From Acanthamoeba sp. SK_2022b (lineage: Eukaryota > Discosea > Longamoebia > Acanthamoebidae), in the NCBI GenBank assembly GCA_027943245.1, contig JANDJZ010000027.1:62001-126000 (forward strand): a DNA stretch of 64,000 nucleotides. Reading direction: 5' to 3'. Made by a program: the position numbers and the translations under genes. The notes beneath the pieces were generated by a model, which was not told the origin of the DNA, did not search any database, and saw nothing but the letters and a program-made list of their open reading frames with translations. Numbering within the stretch: the first letter of the stretch is position 1; each line of letters opens with the position of its first letter. This document shows, in pieces, positions 44,060 through 54,795 of this stretch.

Positions 44060-44945
44060 TCAGTCGTCGATGATGATCACAACGTCTTCCGACTTCTTGC
44101 CATCTTGTGAACAGGGAGCCGCGGTCGAGGTAGTCGTGTTCGCCGCGGGAGCAGAGACAGGAGGGAATGGAGGCTGGCCTTGAGGCATTCCCGCAGCGGC
44201 GAGGGTGAGAGGGTAGAGGTGTTGAGCGAGGAGGTTGGAAGTGTCGAGGTTGTGTGCGGAAGGAGGGTAAGGCGGCATGGGGAAATGATAGAGAGGCGTG
44301 GGCGCCGCGGAGCTGGCCAGCAGGGCAGCCTGTGACGGCTGGGCAGAAGCGGCAACCGAGGCAGCTGATACAGGAGGCTCGGGAAGACCCAGCATACCGC
44401 GCACCTGTGAGGCAAGGAGCAGCAGATTACCCAACGTGGGATCTTCACAACTCAAACTTGCCCACTGTATGTACATAGAGAGTGTGCAGATGGAGAAGGA
44501 GAGAGGAGCCATAGCCTCGCTGATGAGTATGTAGAAGCAAGTGGAATGCAATGCCATGTGTTGCACCAAGTGCGTGTCGGTGCACGATATGAAAGAGGAA
44601 GAGGATAACACGAACCGCTTGCGGGTTCATGGAGGGTAGAGTGGGCACGTCGGGCTGGGTCGGCTTGGGTGGACCATCCCTCTGCTGTGACCCCGTCACT
44701 GCTTCTTGTGCGTCTTCCACAACCCGTCGCATTTGCTTCAGGTCTGCGTGTTGGAGTCATCCGTGATAAGTACAAGATCACGTTCCGGAAAGAAAGTGAG
44801 GCCTATTTGGGTGGGGGGGACCTTTGCGCAGGCGGGCGGCGAGCTCTAAAATCTCGCTATCATCTGCAATCGTGTAAATGTTTCGCACATCCGGAAGCAT
44901 GCGCTCGGTTATACTGACAATGGACGACACCTGCTCCTCATCCAT
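44060..44945 (-). CDS. Unknown protein with a helical N-terminus and a C-terminal SUMO-interaction-like motif
   Basis: I do not recognise the family. The ATG at 44945 begins MDEEQVSSIVSITERMLPDV, a helical segment weakly like UBA/CUE domains (MLPDV ... EILELAARL). The second exon gives a helix (LKQMRRVVEDAQEAV) and a polar linker. The third gives WASLSCEDPTLGNLLLLASQ, then a long Ala/Pro-rich tail with AAPTPLYHFPMPPYPPSAHN. The last residues are DVVIIIDD, where a hydrophobic run followed by acidic residues is a classic SUMO-interaction motif. Exons join in phase (PQA|WASLS). It is tandem with PRPP synthetase (152 bp). Confidence 0.6.
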
Positions 44946-45097
44946 CTTCGCAACAAACAAAAAAGAAGAGAAATCTTTTTTCCCCGGCTTACGAGCTTGG
45001 TTTTGTTGGTAAGAGTACAGGCGCGGTCCGCAACAGAGTTGAGGTGATCGAGGATGAGGATGGAGGACCCCTTGACTGCCTTTGCGCCGAGGGCCGT

Positions 45098-46579
45098 CTA
45101 GTACTTAAAGACGTTGTTGGAGATGGACTGGGCGAGCGAGAGGACCTCGAAGGGCTTCTTGCCCTGGATGACCTCCGCAGTCTCCGGGCACGAGTTGGTG
45201 GTGTAGAAGTGATGGAAGGGCTGCTCCGCGTCCTTGGGCTGTAATCACGCGCCAAGGTAAGCACCCCCGGGGGGTCGAAGGTTTTGAGCGACAGAATAAG
45301 AGAACGCACCTCGGTGAACCTCTTCCAGCTTTCGAGAGGGAAGACGGCATGAGTGACAAACGCGCTCACCTTAGCAGCCCCGAGTCTGTACAGGCCATTC
45401 TTGCACTCGATCAAGGTGCCACCTGGCATGTGAACGACGTGTTTGAGTGCAGCGGTTCCAAAGGGCGTTAGGCTCGCTGGCGACGGAGGCAATGTACCCG
45501 TCTTGACCAAATCGTCTATGATGAAGACGTGACGGTTCTTGATCTCTCCCTCCTTGACCGAGACGATCCTCTTGTCGCCCTCTCTGATCTTGGTGCAAAT
45601 CACCAACTTTGTGGACCGCAGCGGCCCATAAGCAGACGCATGTCAGCGTTCATCAAGAAGGGAAGGGATAACCAAACGAAACGCGCGTGTACGGTGGTGG
45701 CACCTCGAAGCCGGCAAACATCTTGCCGAATCTCTTGCAGGCGCCCTCGTCGGGAAAGGCAATGGAGATCTCTTCATGGCTGTGGACGGCCTCCAGCTTG
45801 CTAATGAACAGCGGCACGGCGCTCACCAGCAGCGGCACGGACGTGTCGCCAAAATAAAACCTGCAGTGAAGAGGCCACACATCGGTCGGAGAGCACAGCG
45901 AGCAGAGTACGGAGGATTGGGTACTCCACACCTGTTCTGAAGGGCGTGGATGTCGTAGATGATGAGCTTGGCCGGACCTCGTTGGGTGAGAGGGATGTTG
46001 GAGAGCAGGCGCGCGAAAGTCACCGCCGTAGCGATCTGGCCCTCGCTGTCCACGCGCTCCATCGTTCTGTGAACAGAAAGAGAATGAACGTCGGAAGGCA
46101 CCTGACACGTTGTTCAAGGCGACAAGGCGACATCGAAACAGAGAAAGGAGTACCCGGTGGGGAAGTAGGGGCACACCAGAATGAGCGACTTGACGAGGTA
46201 TTTGGGCAGTGCATACAGCACTGTTGAGAAGGTCTTTGTTAACTGAGCACCCAAGAGGGAGGAGAAGGCCAAGGACCGTACCAGCGAGCTGAGCGAGAAG
46301 CGAGGACGGGTTCAGGAAAGACGCCAGGAAGACGACGTGACGGCCGCGAATGGAGTCAACGTGATTAATGAAGAGATTGGGAAAACCGTCCTCGAAGTTC
46401 TTCCATTCGATTTCACCAGGGAAGAGGAGCGCCTGGTTGCCTGGCAGTTGCAGGATCTCTTCGGCCAACTTCTTCATCTCAGGGCTATGAAAGAGCACGA
46501 TCTTCTTTCCCGAGGGGAACGCAAAACCGCCACCATCTTCTGTCCTAGGAATCTCTCTGCTCTCCCGAAGCCACTGCAT
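45098..46579 (-). CDS. Ribose-phosphate pyrophosphokinase (PRPP synthetase), plant PRS3/4-like
   Basis: The enzyme makes PRPP from ribose 5-phosphate and ATP for nucleotide, His and Trp synthesis. The ATG at 46579 starts [18 protein letters not shown]. Conserved segments run through the exons: [108 protein letters not shown], the metal/PRPP loop [39 protein letters not shown] and [20 protein letters not shown]. This closely follows plant-type synthetases of the phosphate-independent class rather than animal PRPS1. Cytosolic, as no targeting sequence is evident. It diverges from the four-TM gene with a 250-bp spacer. Confidence 0.9.
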
Positions 46580-46829
46580 TCTCGCTTCCCTTCTCTACTC
46601 GGTCTTACAAACAATCAACCGCAGCAAATTTGGAAGGGTTCGCAGAAATCCAAACATTCTTGCCAATGTCGACAAATATGAGGGTGGCGCAACCGAGGCT
46701 AAATTTCGCGCAAGGAGACACGGCCGACAACAACCCGCGCAAAGCCCGCACGCACAATACACACCAACTCGCCTTCTTTAATCAAAGCATCACCTTCGCA
46801 ACCAGCTCTCGACTCAACCAGCCGCGGCC
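46580..46829. promoter_or_regulatory. Divergent promoter between PRPP synthetase and the four-TM gene, with an E2F-like site
   Basis: 250 bp between start codons. TTTCGCGC at 46704-46711 fits the E2F consensus TTTSGCGC and lies about 125 bp from the PRPP synthetase ATG, which would suit S-phase control of nucleotide supply. This is inference from one 8-mer. Confidence 0.35.
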
Positions 46830-47991
46830 ATGGGCTTCTTCACCAAGCAAAAGTATGACTACGCCGGTATGCTGGCCGTGAGGCTGCAGAAGTTCATCAT
46901 TTTCCTTTTCGTACGTCCCCTCTTCGGCACTTTTTGTTGTAATTACCCGAATCTATTAATGACGATCAACGATATGTGACTGTCCAGCTCTTGAGCCTCA
47001 TCTGGTTCGGCCTGCACGTCCATGGTATGGTCAAGCACGGCCAGTTCTACGCCGCTCCCTTCATCGGAGCCAATATTAGCTGGTATGATTGCTTCTTTTT
47101 CTCCGTTTTGTGCATTAGGCATCAAGATCCTTGCTTACTTTACCTTCGGAGTGCAGGCTCATCATGTATGCGGGCTTCGTTGGCGCATACAGGCGCAACA
47201 CCGCGCTCCTGATGTTCTACTTCATCGTTTCCCTTCTGGGCGCCCTCGCCCTCATTGCTGGCTTTGTTGTCGCCTCGGTTGGTATCAGCCTGGCTGTTCT
47301 CCATGACTGCCAGGAAACCGCCGGCTGCGACGCCCGCGCTGAGGCCCCCAAGGACGTCACCGTTGTCACCGCTGTCGTCTTTGCCTTCACCATCGTGCCT
47401 CTCCTCCTTAAGGCACGGCTCACCCTTGTCTTCTGATCCTGTGCACACCTTCCCACCTCCTTGCCTCTAACACTTCCTTATGTTTGCAGGTTGTGGGTGC
47501 CGTTCTCGCCCTTGTCACCAGGCGCGAGATTCTCATCGCCCGCGCCGAGTCCGCCGCCAAGCAATCGTTGATGGAGGTACCCCATACCGTTGATCTTCCC
47601 CTCGGTTGCAAAGGCGGAGGGTAGAAGGCGGAGCGAGGATGCTGACGCGCCTCTTTCGTGGCTTTCACGAACTCTCTTTGGCTGCCAGGAGGGCATCACC
47701 ATCCCCGCCGACGAGGTGGTCGAGTCCCCCAAGGCCGAGAAGGTCGACGCCCCAGAGATGCCCCAGGTGCAGGCTCAGTACATCCCCATGCCCGCCTTCT
47801 ACCCTCCCTCAGGCCAGGTACGCTGTCGTGTTTTTCCCAAGGTTTCGCAGCTGGAGCTCCAGTGCCTCACTCCGTGTTTCGTGCTGCAGCAGGTGGATCC
47901 TCAGGCGTGGCAGGCGCAGGGCTTCCAGCCTATGGGCGCCTACTCCCAGCCCATCGTCTATTACTACTACCCTGCCCCCCAGCAGCAGTAG
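46830..47991 (+). CDS. Four-transmembrane protein with a Pro/Tyr/Gln-rich tail
   Basis: The ATG at 46830 starts MGFFTKQKYDYAGMLAVRLQ, continuing into TM1 (KFIIFLF|LLSLIWFGLHVHGM). TM2 (LIMYAGFVGAYRRN), TM3 (LLMFYFIVSLLGALALIAGF) and TM4 (VVTAVVFAFTIVPLLLK|VVG) follow, with a Cys-containing loop (HDCQETAGCDARAE) between TM3 and TM4. The cytosolic tail has IPADEVVESPKAEKVDAPEM and repeated aromatic/Pro/Gln residues (QAQYIPMPAFYPPSGQ, VYYYYPAPQQQ), typical of adaptor-binding tails. Topology resembles tetraspan or MARVEL-like proteins, but the tetraspanin CCG signature is absent. Five short introns. The function is unknown. Confidence 0.7.
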
Positions 47992-48232
47992 GCTTCCCGC
48001 GTGCCGACCTCGTAGCGCGCTACTACGACCTCGCCTTACCCCCCTCCCTCACAATCCACGGGGAGGCCAGCAAGGCGTTGTCTCGGCCGTCGTCATCACT
48101 TCGACCGCACACAGACACCACACCACGTTTGTCCCCGTTAGCCTGTATTTAGATGTTTTCTTGCCCTCGTCTCTCGATTAAAGTGTTTATGACCTTCCCG
48201 CTGGTGAACGTGAAGTCCCTCTTTGTCCAAGC

Positions 48233-49101
48233 CTAGTCTCGTGGCCGCTTCGTCTTGGACGTCGCGCGGGATGGTGATGCGGGGTGCTTCTTCCCCGCTG
48301 TTGGCGATGACCTCGCGTTTACTCTCTCCTCCTTGTCGGCGTGGTCATGCAGGTAGTCCGTTTGCGACTGGACCGCGATCGCGTGGAGACAGGTTAGACT
48401 GCGCGCACAAGCGAGCGTCGACATCGCTCTGTGTGGCCGCGAAGCATGCGTACCAGCTGATACGTGAGCACGCCTCCCTTGCTCGCGCCCTTCCTGTCTG
48501 CCTTGTCGTTGCTTTCCTTCTCGTCAAGCAGATCGGTGAGGAAGTCGGGCAGCCGTCCAGCCCCTCCTTCGTCTACTCCACCATCGCTCCCGGCGTCTGT
48601 CTGCAGGAACGACACTTCGGGCAACTGCGAGAACGGAAAAGAGGCCTGCGATGCGAGCGGGTCGCCCAGAACGCTGAACGTGGTCGGGCTGTCTCCTCCT
48701 CCCTGCAGCACCGGTGGCGCACTGCGTCAGCGTGCCCTTGGTACTACGCAGTGCGAGAAGAGAGGGCGCACCATGGTGGCTGCATAGGAAGGTTGTTGCG
48801 TCTGTTGTGACGCGTCATCGAATGCAAACGCATCTGGTGCACGGGCTCTCCGCTTGCCGGCAGCTCCCACGCTCTTCGGAGACTTGGCTGCCGCCGCAGC
48901 AGGACGCTTCGTTTCGTCAACCAGGGGTAGGATGCCCTCCAAGGCCTGCTTGAAGTGAAAGTCAAAATCATGCTCATTGATGTCTTCTCCCTCCGAATCC
49001 ACACCGCTGCTGTACTCCTCATCGTCCGCTCGCAAGACGGCGTGTTTGTCCGCCCGCGCCCGCCACAAAATCCCATTCGTGTCGTACGGACATGCTTCCA
49101 T
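48233..49101 (-). CDS. Unknown acidic/basic low-complexity protein
   Basis: Not recognised. The ATG at 49101 starts MEACPYDTNGILWRARADKH. The first exon has an acidic stretch (DDEEYSSGVDSEGEDINEHD), a short conserved-looking helix (HFKQALEGILPLVDETKRP) and an Ala/Lys-rich basic patch (AAAAAKSPKSVGAAGKRRAR). A middle exon reads LPDFLTDLLDEKES, and the last exon ends in a basic tail (SRATSKTKRPRD) that could be a nuclear localisation signal. Junctions were chosen for frame and GT-AG ends. A nuclear regulatory protein is plausible but unproven. Confidence 0.55.
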
Positions 49102-49273
49102 CTTTTTGCTTCTCTTCTTTTCTTTCGTTTTTTGCAAGAACGTTCTTTTTGATGTACATATGAACAACCGTAATCGCAAAGGCGAGCCGCAGCACAAGGC
49201 GCTGGCAATTGCGCAGCGCTTCAAGGCAAATCGCTAAGGCTCTTAGGGGCAGGAGGAGCACTGAAATAAGGAA

Positions 49274-49524
49274 TTAATCAACTTGCCAGATTTCAATAGG
49301 CTGGGGGGGAAGGAGATACCCAAGGTCAAGCTTGGCCTTATACTTGCCATCCTGGCCCGTGTGACCTCCGCCAGAGTTGCCGGTAGTCTTCCACGTCTTC
49401 TTGATCGGTTTCTGCATGAACACACCATATTAAGAACTGCTCACCACACCCTCCCAAACAACAAAGATCATACAGGCTGCTGGTCCTTAATCTGCTGCTC
49501 AAAGAAAGCCTTCTTGTCTGACAT
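49274..49524 (-). CDS. Small 62-residue protein, two exons
   Basis: Exons 49474-49524 and 49274-49411 sum to 189 nt: 62 codons plus stop. The sequence begins MSDKKAFFEQQIKDQQP, splices in phase 0 (gtatga...cag) to KPIKKTWKTTGNSGGGHTGQ and ends YLLPPQPIEIWQVD. Two exons meeting in frame at good splice sites, with hydrophilic but non-repetitive composition, support a real gene. No family was recognised. A 36-bp palindrome lies 82 bp upstream. Confidence 0.55.
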
Positions 49525-49594
49525 GTTGAGTTGCCGTAGGGAATGAGAGAGGGTGGCGCGGTTCGACGGGAAGAGCAACAAAGGAATTACTCGG

Positions 49595-49641
49595 ATTTCT
49601 GGTTGCGCCAACCAGAAATGAACGTTCATTTCTGGTTGGCG
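49595..49641. repeat. Triple-arm inverted repeat containing a 36-bp perfect palindrome
   Basis: Arm ATTTCTGGTTG (49595-49605) is inverted at CAACCAGAAAT (49609-49619) after a 3-nt loop, and the same arm recurs at 49628-49638. The outer 49606-49623 and 49624-49641 halves (CGCCAACCAGAAATGAAC and its exact complement) form a spacer-free 36-bp palindrome. It lies 78 bp past the cytochrome b5-domain stop. Confidence 0.95.
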
Positions 49642-49718
49642 TGGTGTGGTGCCATGCGTGCCTGACCACAATGAGCTGACCTTGCGCCACTTTAATCCCA
49701 GCAACACAGCGGTGGAGC

Positions 49719-50375
49719 TTAGTTGGAAGGTGTCTTGGCAATCTGAGGTCCATCGCGCGCTGGAAACGCCGTGTCACTGCCCTCCTCTTCTGCCTCTACC
49801 GTTATCTCTTCCTTCTCCTTGCCCCACGTGCTGGTCTCGGCCAAAGTCGGTGTTGGCTGCGAGTGATTCTCGGGCACAAGCGGGCCCACTATACAGGTGC
49901 GCAGAAGGCTTTCTCCGTTCACCCACTGATGGGTTGCATCTGCTCACGAACGTAATTTCGCCCATCAAGACAAGGCAAGCAAGTGGAGAATGGCGGATAC
50001 GTACTGAATAGCCGCGTCGCATCCTTACCGGCAACCTTGAGCAATATTGAGGCGCCTGCCCACGCGACCAACGTCAACAGATATCAGTTGAATGGGTTTT
50101 TTTTTTGGTTTTCTTGTGTATCAAAACTTACCGCCGGGGTGGAAGTCGAGGTAGGGGGTGATGTTGTAGACCCTGCCGTTGAAGACGATCCAGGCATCGT
50201 CCGGCTTGTTATGCAAGGCGAGTTCGGAAGGGGTGACCTTGTGCTGCAGCCCTCCCAGCCCATTGGTTATCTTGCCCGTCGCACATAGCCTACCCCAGTC
50301 GCCCAACGTGTGTCCTGGCTTCAGTGGCTCCTTCCTTCGCCGTCCGCTCACCTTGCCCTCTGCCTCCTGCGCCAT
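49719..50375 (-). CDS. Cytochrome b5-domain protein related to the N-terminus of CYB5R4
   Basis: The domain binds heme through two histidines and carries electrons for lipid desaturation or hydroxylation. The ATG at 50375 starts MAQEAEGKVSGRRRKEPLKP. The CYB5R4-type leader is clear (GHTLGDWGRLCATGKITNGL) and is followed by DDAWIVFNGRVYNITPYLDF, HPGG (first heme ligand), SILLKVAGKDATRLF and, in the third exon, NATHQWVNGESLLRTCIVGP, where the His of THQW is the second ligand. The splice HPG|GAS reads through. The tail is acidic, ending QIAKTPSN. No CS or FAD/NADH reductase domain follows, unlike animal CYB5R4. A stand-alone form like plant RLF is a good comparison. It diverges from the M3 peptidase with 149 bp between starts. 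Confidence 0.88.
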
Positions 50376-50524
50376 CTTCTCGTCTTGTGCCTTTTCTTTT
50401 TCTTTTCCACACACAAAAAACAGCTTTTCTTTTGTTCACCGCGTTGAATAGCCCAAAAAGAATTACGCGAGGAGGAAACACGTAGTGCTTTGGTGGAAAA
50501 AACAACAACAACCAGTGCTGCAAG
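50376..50524. promoter_or_regulatory. Divergent promoter between the cytochrome b5-domain and M3 peptidase genes
   Basis: 149-bp spacer between start codons with several short A- or T-rich runs. No specific factor site was recognised. Confidence 0.45.
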
Positions 50525-53500
50525 ATGGAGGACCAGAAGAAGGTACCACGGCGAATGCTGCGAGAGTGGGTGATTGGAAATTGCTGGTAATACTGGCTTG
50601 TGTGCGCACAACTCATCCAAGCGCCCTTATTGCTGGGTCACCAGTACCTGAACGAGCTTAGATTTTTGACTCCCGAGGAGATCACTGCTCTGGCAGACAA
50701 GATTATCGCTAATTCCACGAAGGTACCTCTGTTACCTCAAGGAGCCAGGGACTTTGGTCTGATGCCAACTGTTTTCCACCCGGGCTGCAGATCCAAGATG
50801 CAGTGGCAGCGGTGCAAGAGGGGCAGCATTCATTCGCGAACACGGTGAAACTGCTGGCCGATGATGAGCTCATCAGTGACACTCTTGCGGCCAACTGCTA
50901 CTTCCCTTCCTACGTCTCCATGGACAAAGCCACCCGGTATGCTAATATGGGGATCGCTTGTACCCACGTTCGTCGTGGCCTGACGTGGACGTGGACATAC
51001 AGGGAAGCGAGCACAGAAGCGAACAAGAAGATTGAGGCGTTCGGCATTGAATCGAACATGCGCGAAGACGTCTACCAGTCGCTCCTCGCGTATAAGGCCA
51101 AGGGCGAAAAGCTCAGTCCTGTTGACCAGCGCCGTACGCTCTCCTTCTCACTTGACTTGGATGCCTTTCTTCTTAGGTGGCTTGTTATTGACGCTTGCCT
51201 CGGATCTCTGTCCATGCCACAGTTTTGGACAAGCAACTTGAGACCTTTGAAAGGAATGGTCTAGCCCTTCCCAAGGAGGAACGCGAGAAGCTCAAGACCA
51301 TCAAGAAAAGTAAGCCATGTTTTATTTCCCGTGTCTGGCGTCTGAAACTCATGCACCATTTGTGCACAGAGATGTCGGAGCTATGCATTCAGTTTCAGCA
51401 GAACATCAACGAGGACAAGACCTCCCGCGAGTTTACTAAAGACGAGTTGGCCGGCCTGCCCGACGACTTCCTCGAAAACCTGGGCAAGTCCGAGGACGGC
51501 CAAAAGTGCGTGTCCAATGGAACTTGGGTTGTATTGAATACGTGTTAAGCGCTCCTACATACAGGTACGTGGTCACGCTGAAGTACCCTGAAGTCTTCCC
51601 TGTACTGCAAAAGGCTACGAATGAGGAGACGCGTAAGACCATGGAGTTTGCCGATTCAACGCAGTGCATGAAGGAGAATACGCCTCTCCTCGAGGAGGTC
51701 ATCAAGCTGCGGCACCGTATGCGCTTCCCCCTTACGCAACTCTCATCATCATTTGGACAAGCATATCTGACGAGCGCGACATCGTCCTTCACAGAGGCCG
51801 CCCAGATTCTTGGCTTCCCCACTCACGCCGACTACGTTCTCAAGATCCGAATGGCCAAATGTATGTTCACCTTTACTGGCTTTCATGCACACTTACACTC
51901 ACCAACTCGCGCACTTCAGCTGTGCAAAACGTGCTCGAGTTCGAGAATGCGCTGAAGGACAAGCTTATCCCCTTTGGCCTGAAGGAAAAGGAAAAGCTTC
52001 TCAAGCTCAAGGAAGAGGAGAAAGAGGCATTGGGTCTCCCGTTCGACGGTGAGATCAACGGCTGGGACTTCCGGTACGCACGGATATATATTCCTTTCAA
52101 ATTCGCTTTTGCTCATGTAAGTCAATCGGCACAATGCAGATACTATCATCGCCTGCTGCTAGAGAAGGAGTACGAAGTCAACGATGACGAAATCAAGGAG
52201 TACTTCCCCATCGAGGTCGTGACCAAGGCTCTTTTGGGTATGGCTATGCTAGCACTTCTTCGGCAAACTGCGTGGACTTTACTCACGTGCTGGCCAAACA
52301 ACACACGACCGACTGGACAGAGATCTACCAGGAGATCCTCGGGCTGAGGTTTGAGGAGGTGGACAAACCTTATGTGTGGCATGAAGACGTGAGACTCTTC
52401 TCCGTGTATGACCAGGGCTCCAGCGACTTCGTGGGCCATTTTTACTTGGATCTCTACCCCCGGGATGGTACGAATGGGCCACTGGGCTTCTAGGCCCACA
52501 CTTCCATCGAAACGCGTTGCCTAACGAGACATCCCTCCAGGCAAGTACACCCATGCTGCGGCCTTCCCGCTCCAGCCTACGGCGATCAAGCCCGATGGCT
52601 CGCGCCAATACCCGGCCGCTGCTATGGTAGGCTTTGCCCTCCTGATGACCAGTTGAGTGGGAGCTGCACGCCAACAGTCATTCATCTTTGTTTGTTTCCC
52701 CAAGGTGGCAAACTTCTCCAAGCCCGGCAAGGATCGGCCTTCGCTTCTCAAGCACTCGGAAGTGGTCACCTATTTCCATGAGTTTGGGCACATCATGCAC
52801 AACATCTGCTCCACTGTCCCCTACAGCCGCTTTTCCGGCACTTCTGTGGAGAGGTGTGAATTCATCTTATTCTCACTTGCTGTTTGGGTATTACTGGTTC
52901 TAATCGCGGTACGCATCAGGGATTTCGTGGAGGCGCCGTCGCAGATGTTGGAGAACTGGTGCTGGGAGAAAGATATTTTGTACAGGCTCTCTGGCCACTA
53001 TAAGGACACGTCGCAGCACCTTCCCGACAACTTGCTCTCCAAGATGGTTGCCGCCAAGAACGTCAATACTGGGCTTCTCAACCTCCGTCAGGTACCATGC
53101 TCGCGCCTTCCACACGTTTTCGCGCCTCACCCTCACCGCACTCGCCTGTTCGCCGCCGCAGATCTTCTTCGGGCTGTACGACCAAACCATTCACTCGCAG
53201 CCGGAGACTGACACGGCTGCCCTCTGGCACAAGCTCAAGACCGAAGTCTCTCTTGTGGGCAGCACGCCTGGTACTCCTCGCCGACTCTCCTTCCCAGGAA
53301 AGTGCGAATGTACTCACGTGACGAAACCAGGAACCAACCCCTCGGCCAGCTTCGGCCACCTGGCAGGCGGCTACGACGCCCAGTACTATGGGTATCTCTA
53401 TTCGGAGGTCTTCTCGGCCGACATGTTCAGCCGCTTCAAGAAGGAGGGCACACTCAGCCCCAAGGTACCTTCCTCCATCCTTCTTCGCGTGCCCTACGTG

Positions 53501-53680
53501 CGTCGGCTGAATACGAGTTGCTATCGATCTACGCAGGTGGGCAAGGAGTACAGGGACATCATTCTCGCGCGGGGTGGGTCAGTTGACAGCATCACCTCTC
53601 TCGTGGAGTTCCTCGGAAGGGAGCCCACGCAGGAGGCCTTCCTCGAGCACCTGGGCCTCACTGAGCCGACCAGCGCCTAG
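50525..53680 (+). CDS. Thimet oligopeptidase-like M3 family zinc metallopeptidase
   Basis: M3 peptidases cleave short peptides in cytosol or mitochondria. The ATG at 50525 gives a six-residue first exon (MEDQKK) that splices to [20 protein letters not shown]. Family segments follow over more than ten exons: [93 protein letters not shown]-type [20 protein letters not shown], and the zinc site [11 protein letters not shown] (HExxH; near 52775), with the third ligand region [16 protein letters not shown]. The C-terminus has [20 protein letters not shown]. It lacks a visible targeting peptide, which suggests a cytosolic thimet/neurolysin type. All catalytic residues are present. Confidence 0.92.
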
Positions 53681-53768
53681 ACACCACCCTGGCTGCGAGC
53701 TGCTCTCGTTTTTTTAATGCGCGATTTCTGGCAGCGGTAAATGGCCATTTTCGATAACAATTAATTGT

Positions 53769-54714
53769 TCAGCTGAGGTCATAGGCCACTTGCGTGGCGT
53801 GAGCGGCGGAGTCAGCCAGCCTCTTTGTGGTCGGCTCATCGACGGCAAGCTCCATGGTGACCTCCTTCCACATGCTGCTTCGGCTCACCTCCACGAACCC
53901 GAGGCCCGTAAAGAGCGCGATAGAGGGCGCGTTCTCCTCGGCGATCTTGGCCACGAACTTGCCCACCCCTGTAGCCACAGGCCAGTTCACTCTCCTGTTC
54001 TCTCTCTCCCCCCAGTGAAGTACCTTGCGTTGTGACGGCGTAGTTCATCACGAGGAGCATAGCTTCCTTGCCTAGGCCCTTTCTTCGACTGCGCTCCTCG
54101 GCGGTCATGATGTTGACCTCGCCCACTATCACCCCATCGTCCTCATCCTCGCTCAGGAACAGGTCCACATCACCAGCCATCGCTAGACAACGCCGGCGTC
54201 AGCGCACCGCAATATGTACGCGTGTGCGACCCCGAGAGAGACCTCGTACCGTATCTCTGTGTGCTCTGCGCGTTGATCGCGTTCTCTTCCGGGATACTCT
54301 TGTCCAGGATGATGAAGATACATTCTGCAAGAGAGAGGAGTGCGTGAGCCTAGAAGCCAACACGGGACAAATGGAGAGGATGCACACTGGTGGGATCGTC
54401 GTGCCACGTCCGCTGCATGTCGTGCACGTCCTCGAGGGCCATGTCTTCTGACGCTGTCATCTCTGCATTCGCACGACAGGTCATCACCCAGCGAATTAAA
54501 AAAAATAACTTGGTACCATAAGACGTGCCTTGGATGTAGGGGTCCTTCATCCACTGATGGTAACTGCAACAATAAGATTTATTTTAATTTAATCCAAATG
54601 AACGTCTGAAAGAAATCATTCGCCGTACGTAGAGACGTGTTCCTTGCGGTAGGGCACCAGCACAACCTTCTCACCGACAATACATATGTTGTGCGTGTCT
54701 TTCATCGTGACCAT
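53769..54714 (-). CDS. NAT9: N-acetyltransferase 9 (NAT9) homolog
   Basis: A GNAT-fold acetyltransferase linked in animals to tubulin acetylation and microtubule stability. The ATG at 54714 starts MVTMKDTHNICIVGEKVVLV, with a second ATG nine bases on (MKDTHN). Family segments: KVVLVPYRKEHVSTYGE, YHQWMKDPYIQ, EMTASEDMALEDVHDMQRTW, IFIILDKSI, MAGDVDLFLSEDEDDGVIVG, the acetyl-CoA loop RRKGLGKEAMLLVMNYAVTT, and KFVAKIAEENAPSIALFTGL followed by GFVEVSRSSMWKEVTMEL. The KGLG element and the C-terminal beta strands match NAT9. It shares an 81-bp spacer with the F-box gene. Confidence 0.92.
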
Positions 54715-54795
54715 CAAACTCGATAGGAAAACCAGAAGAATAAGGCGGCAGAAATAACAAGGCCGCACGTGCAGCGTACACAGAACGCGCAGCAG
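54715..54795. promoter_or_regulatory. Compact divergent promoter between NAT9 and the F-box gene
   Basis: Only 81 bp separate the two ATGs, so core promoter elements must overlap or lie in transcribed sequence. No clear TATA box is present. Confidence 0.45.
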
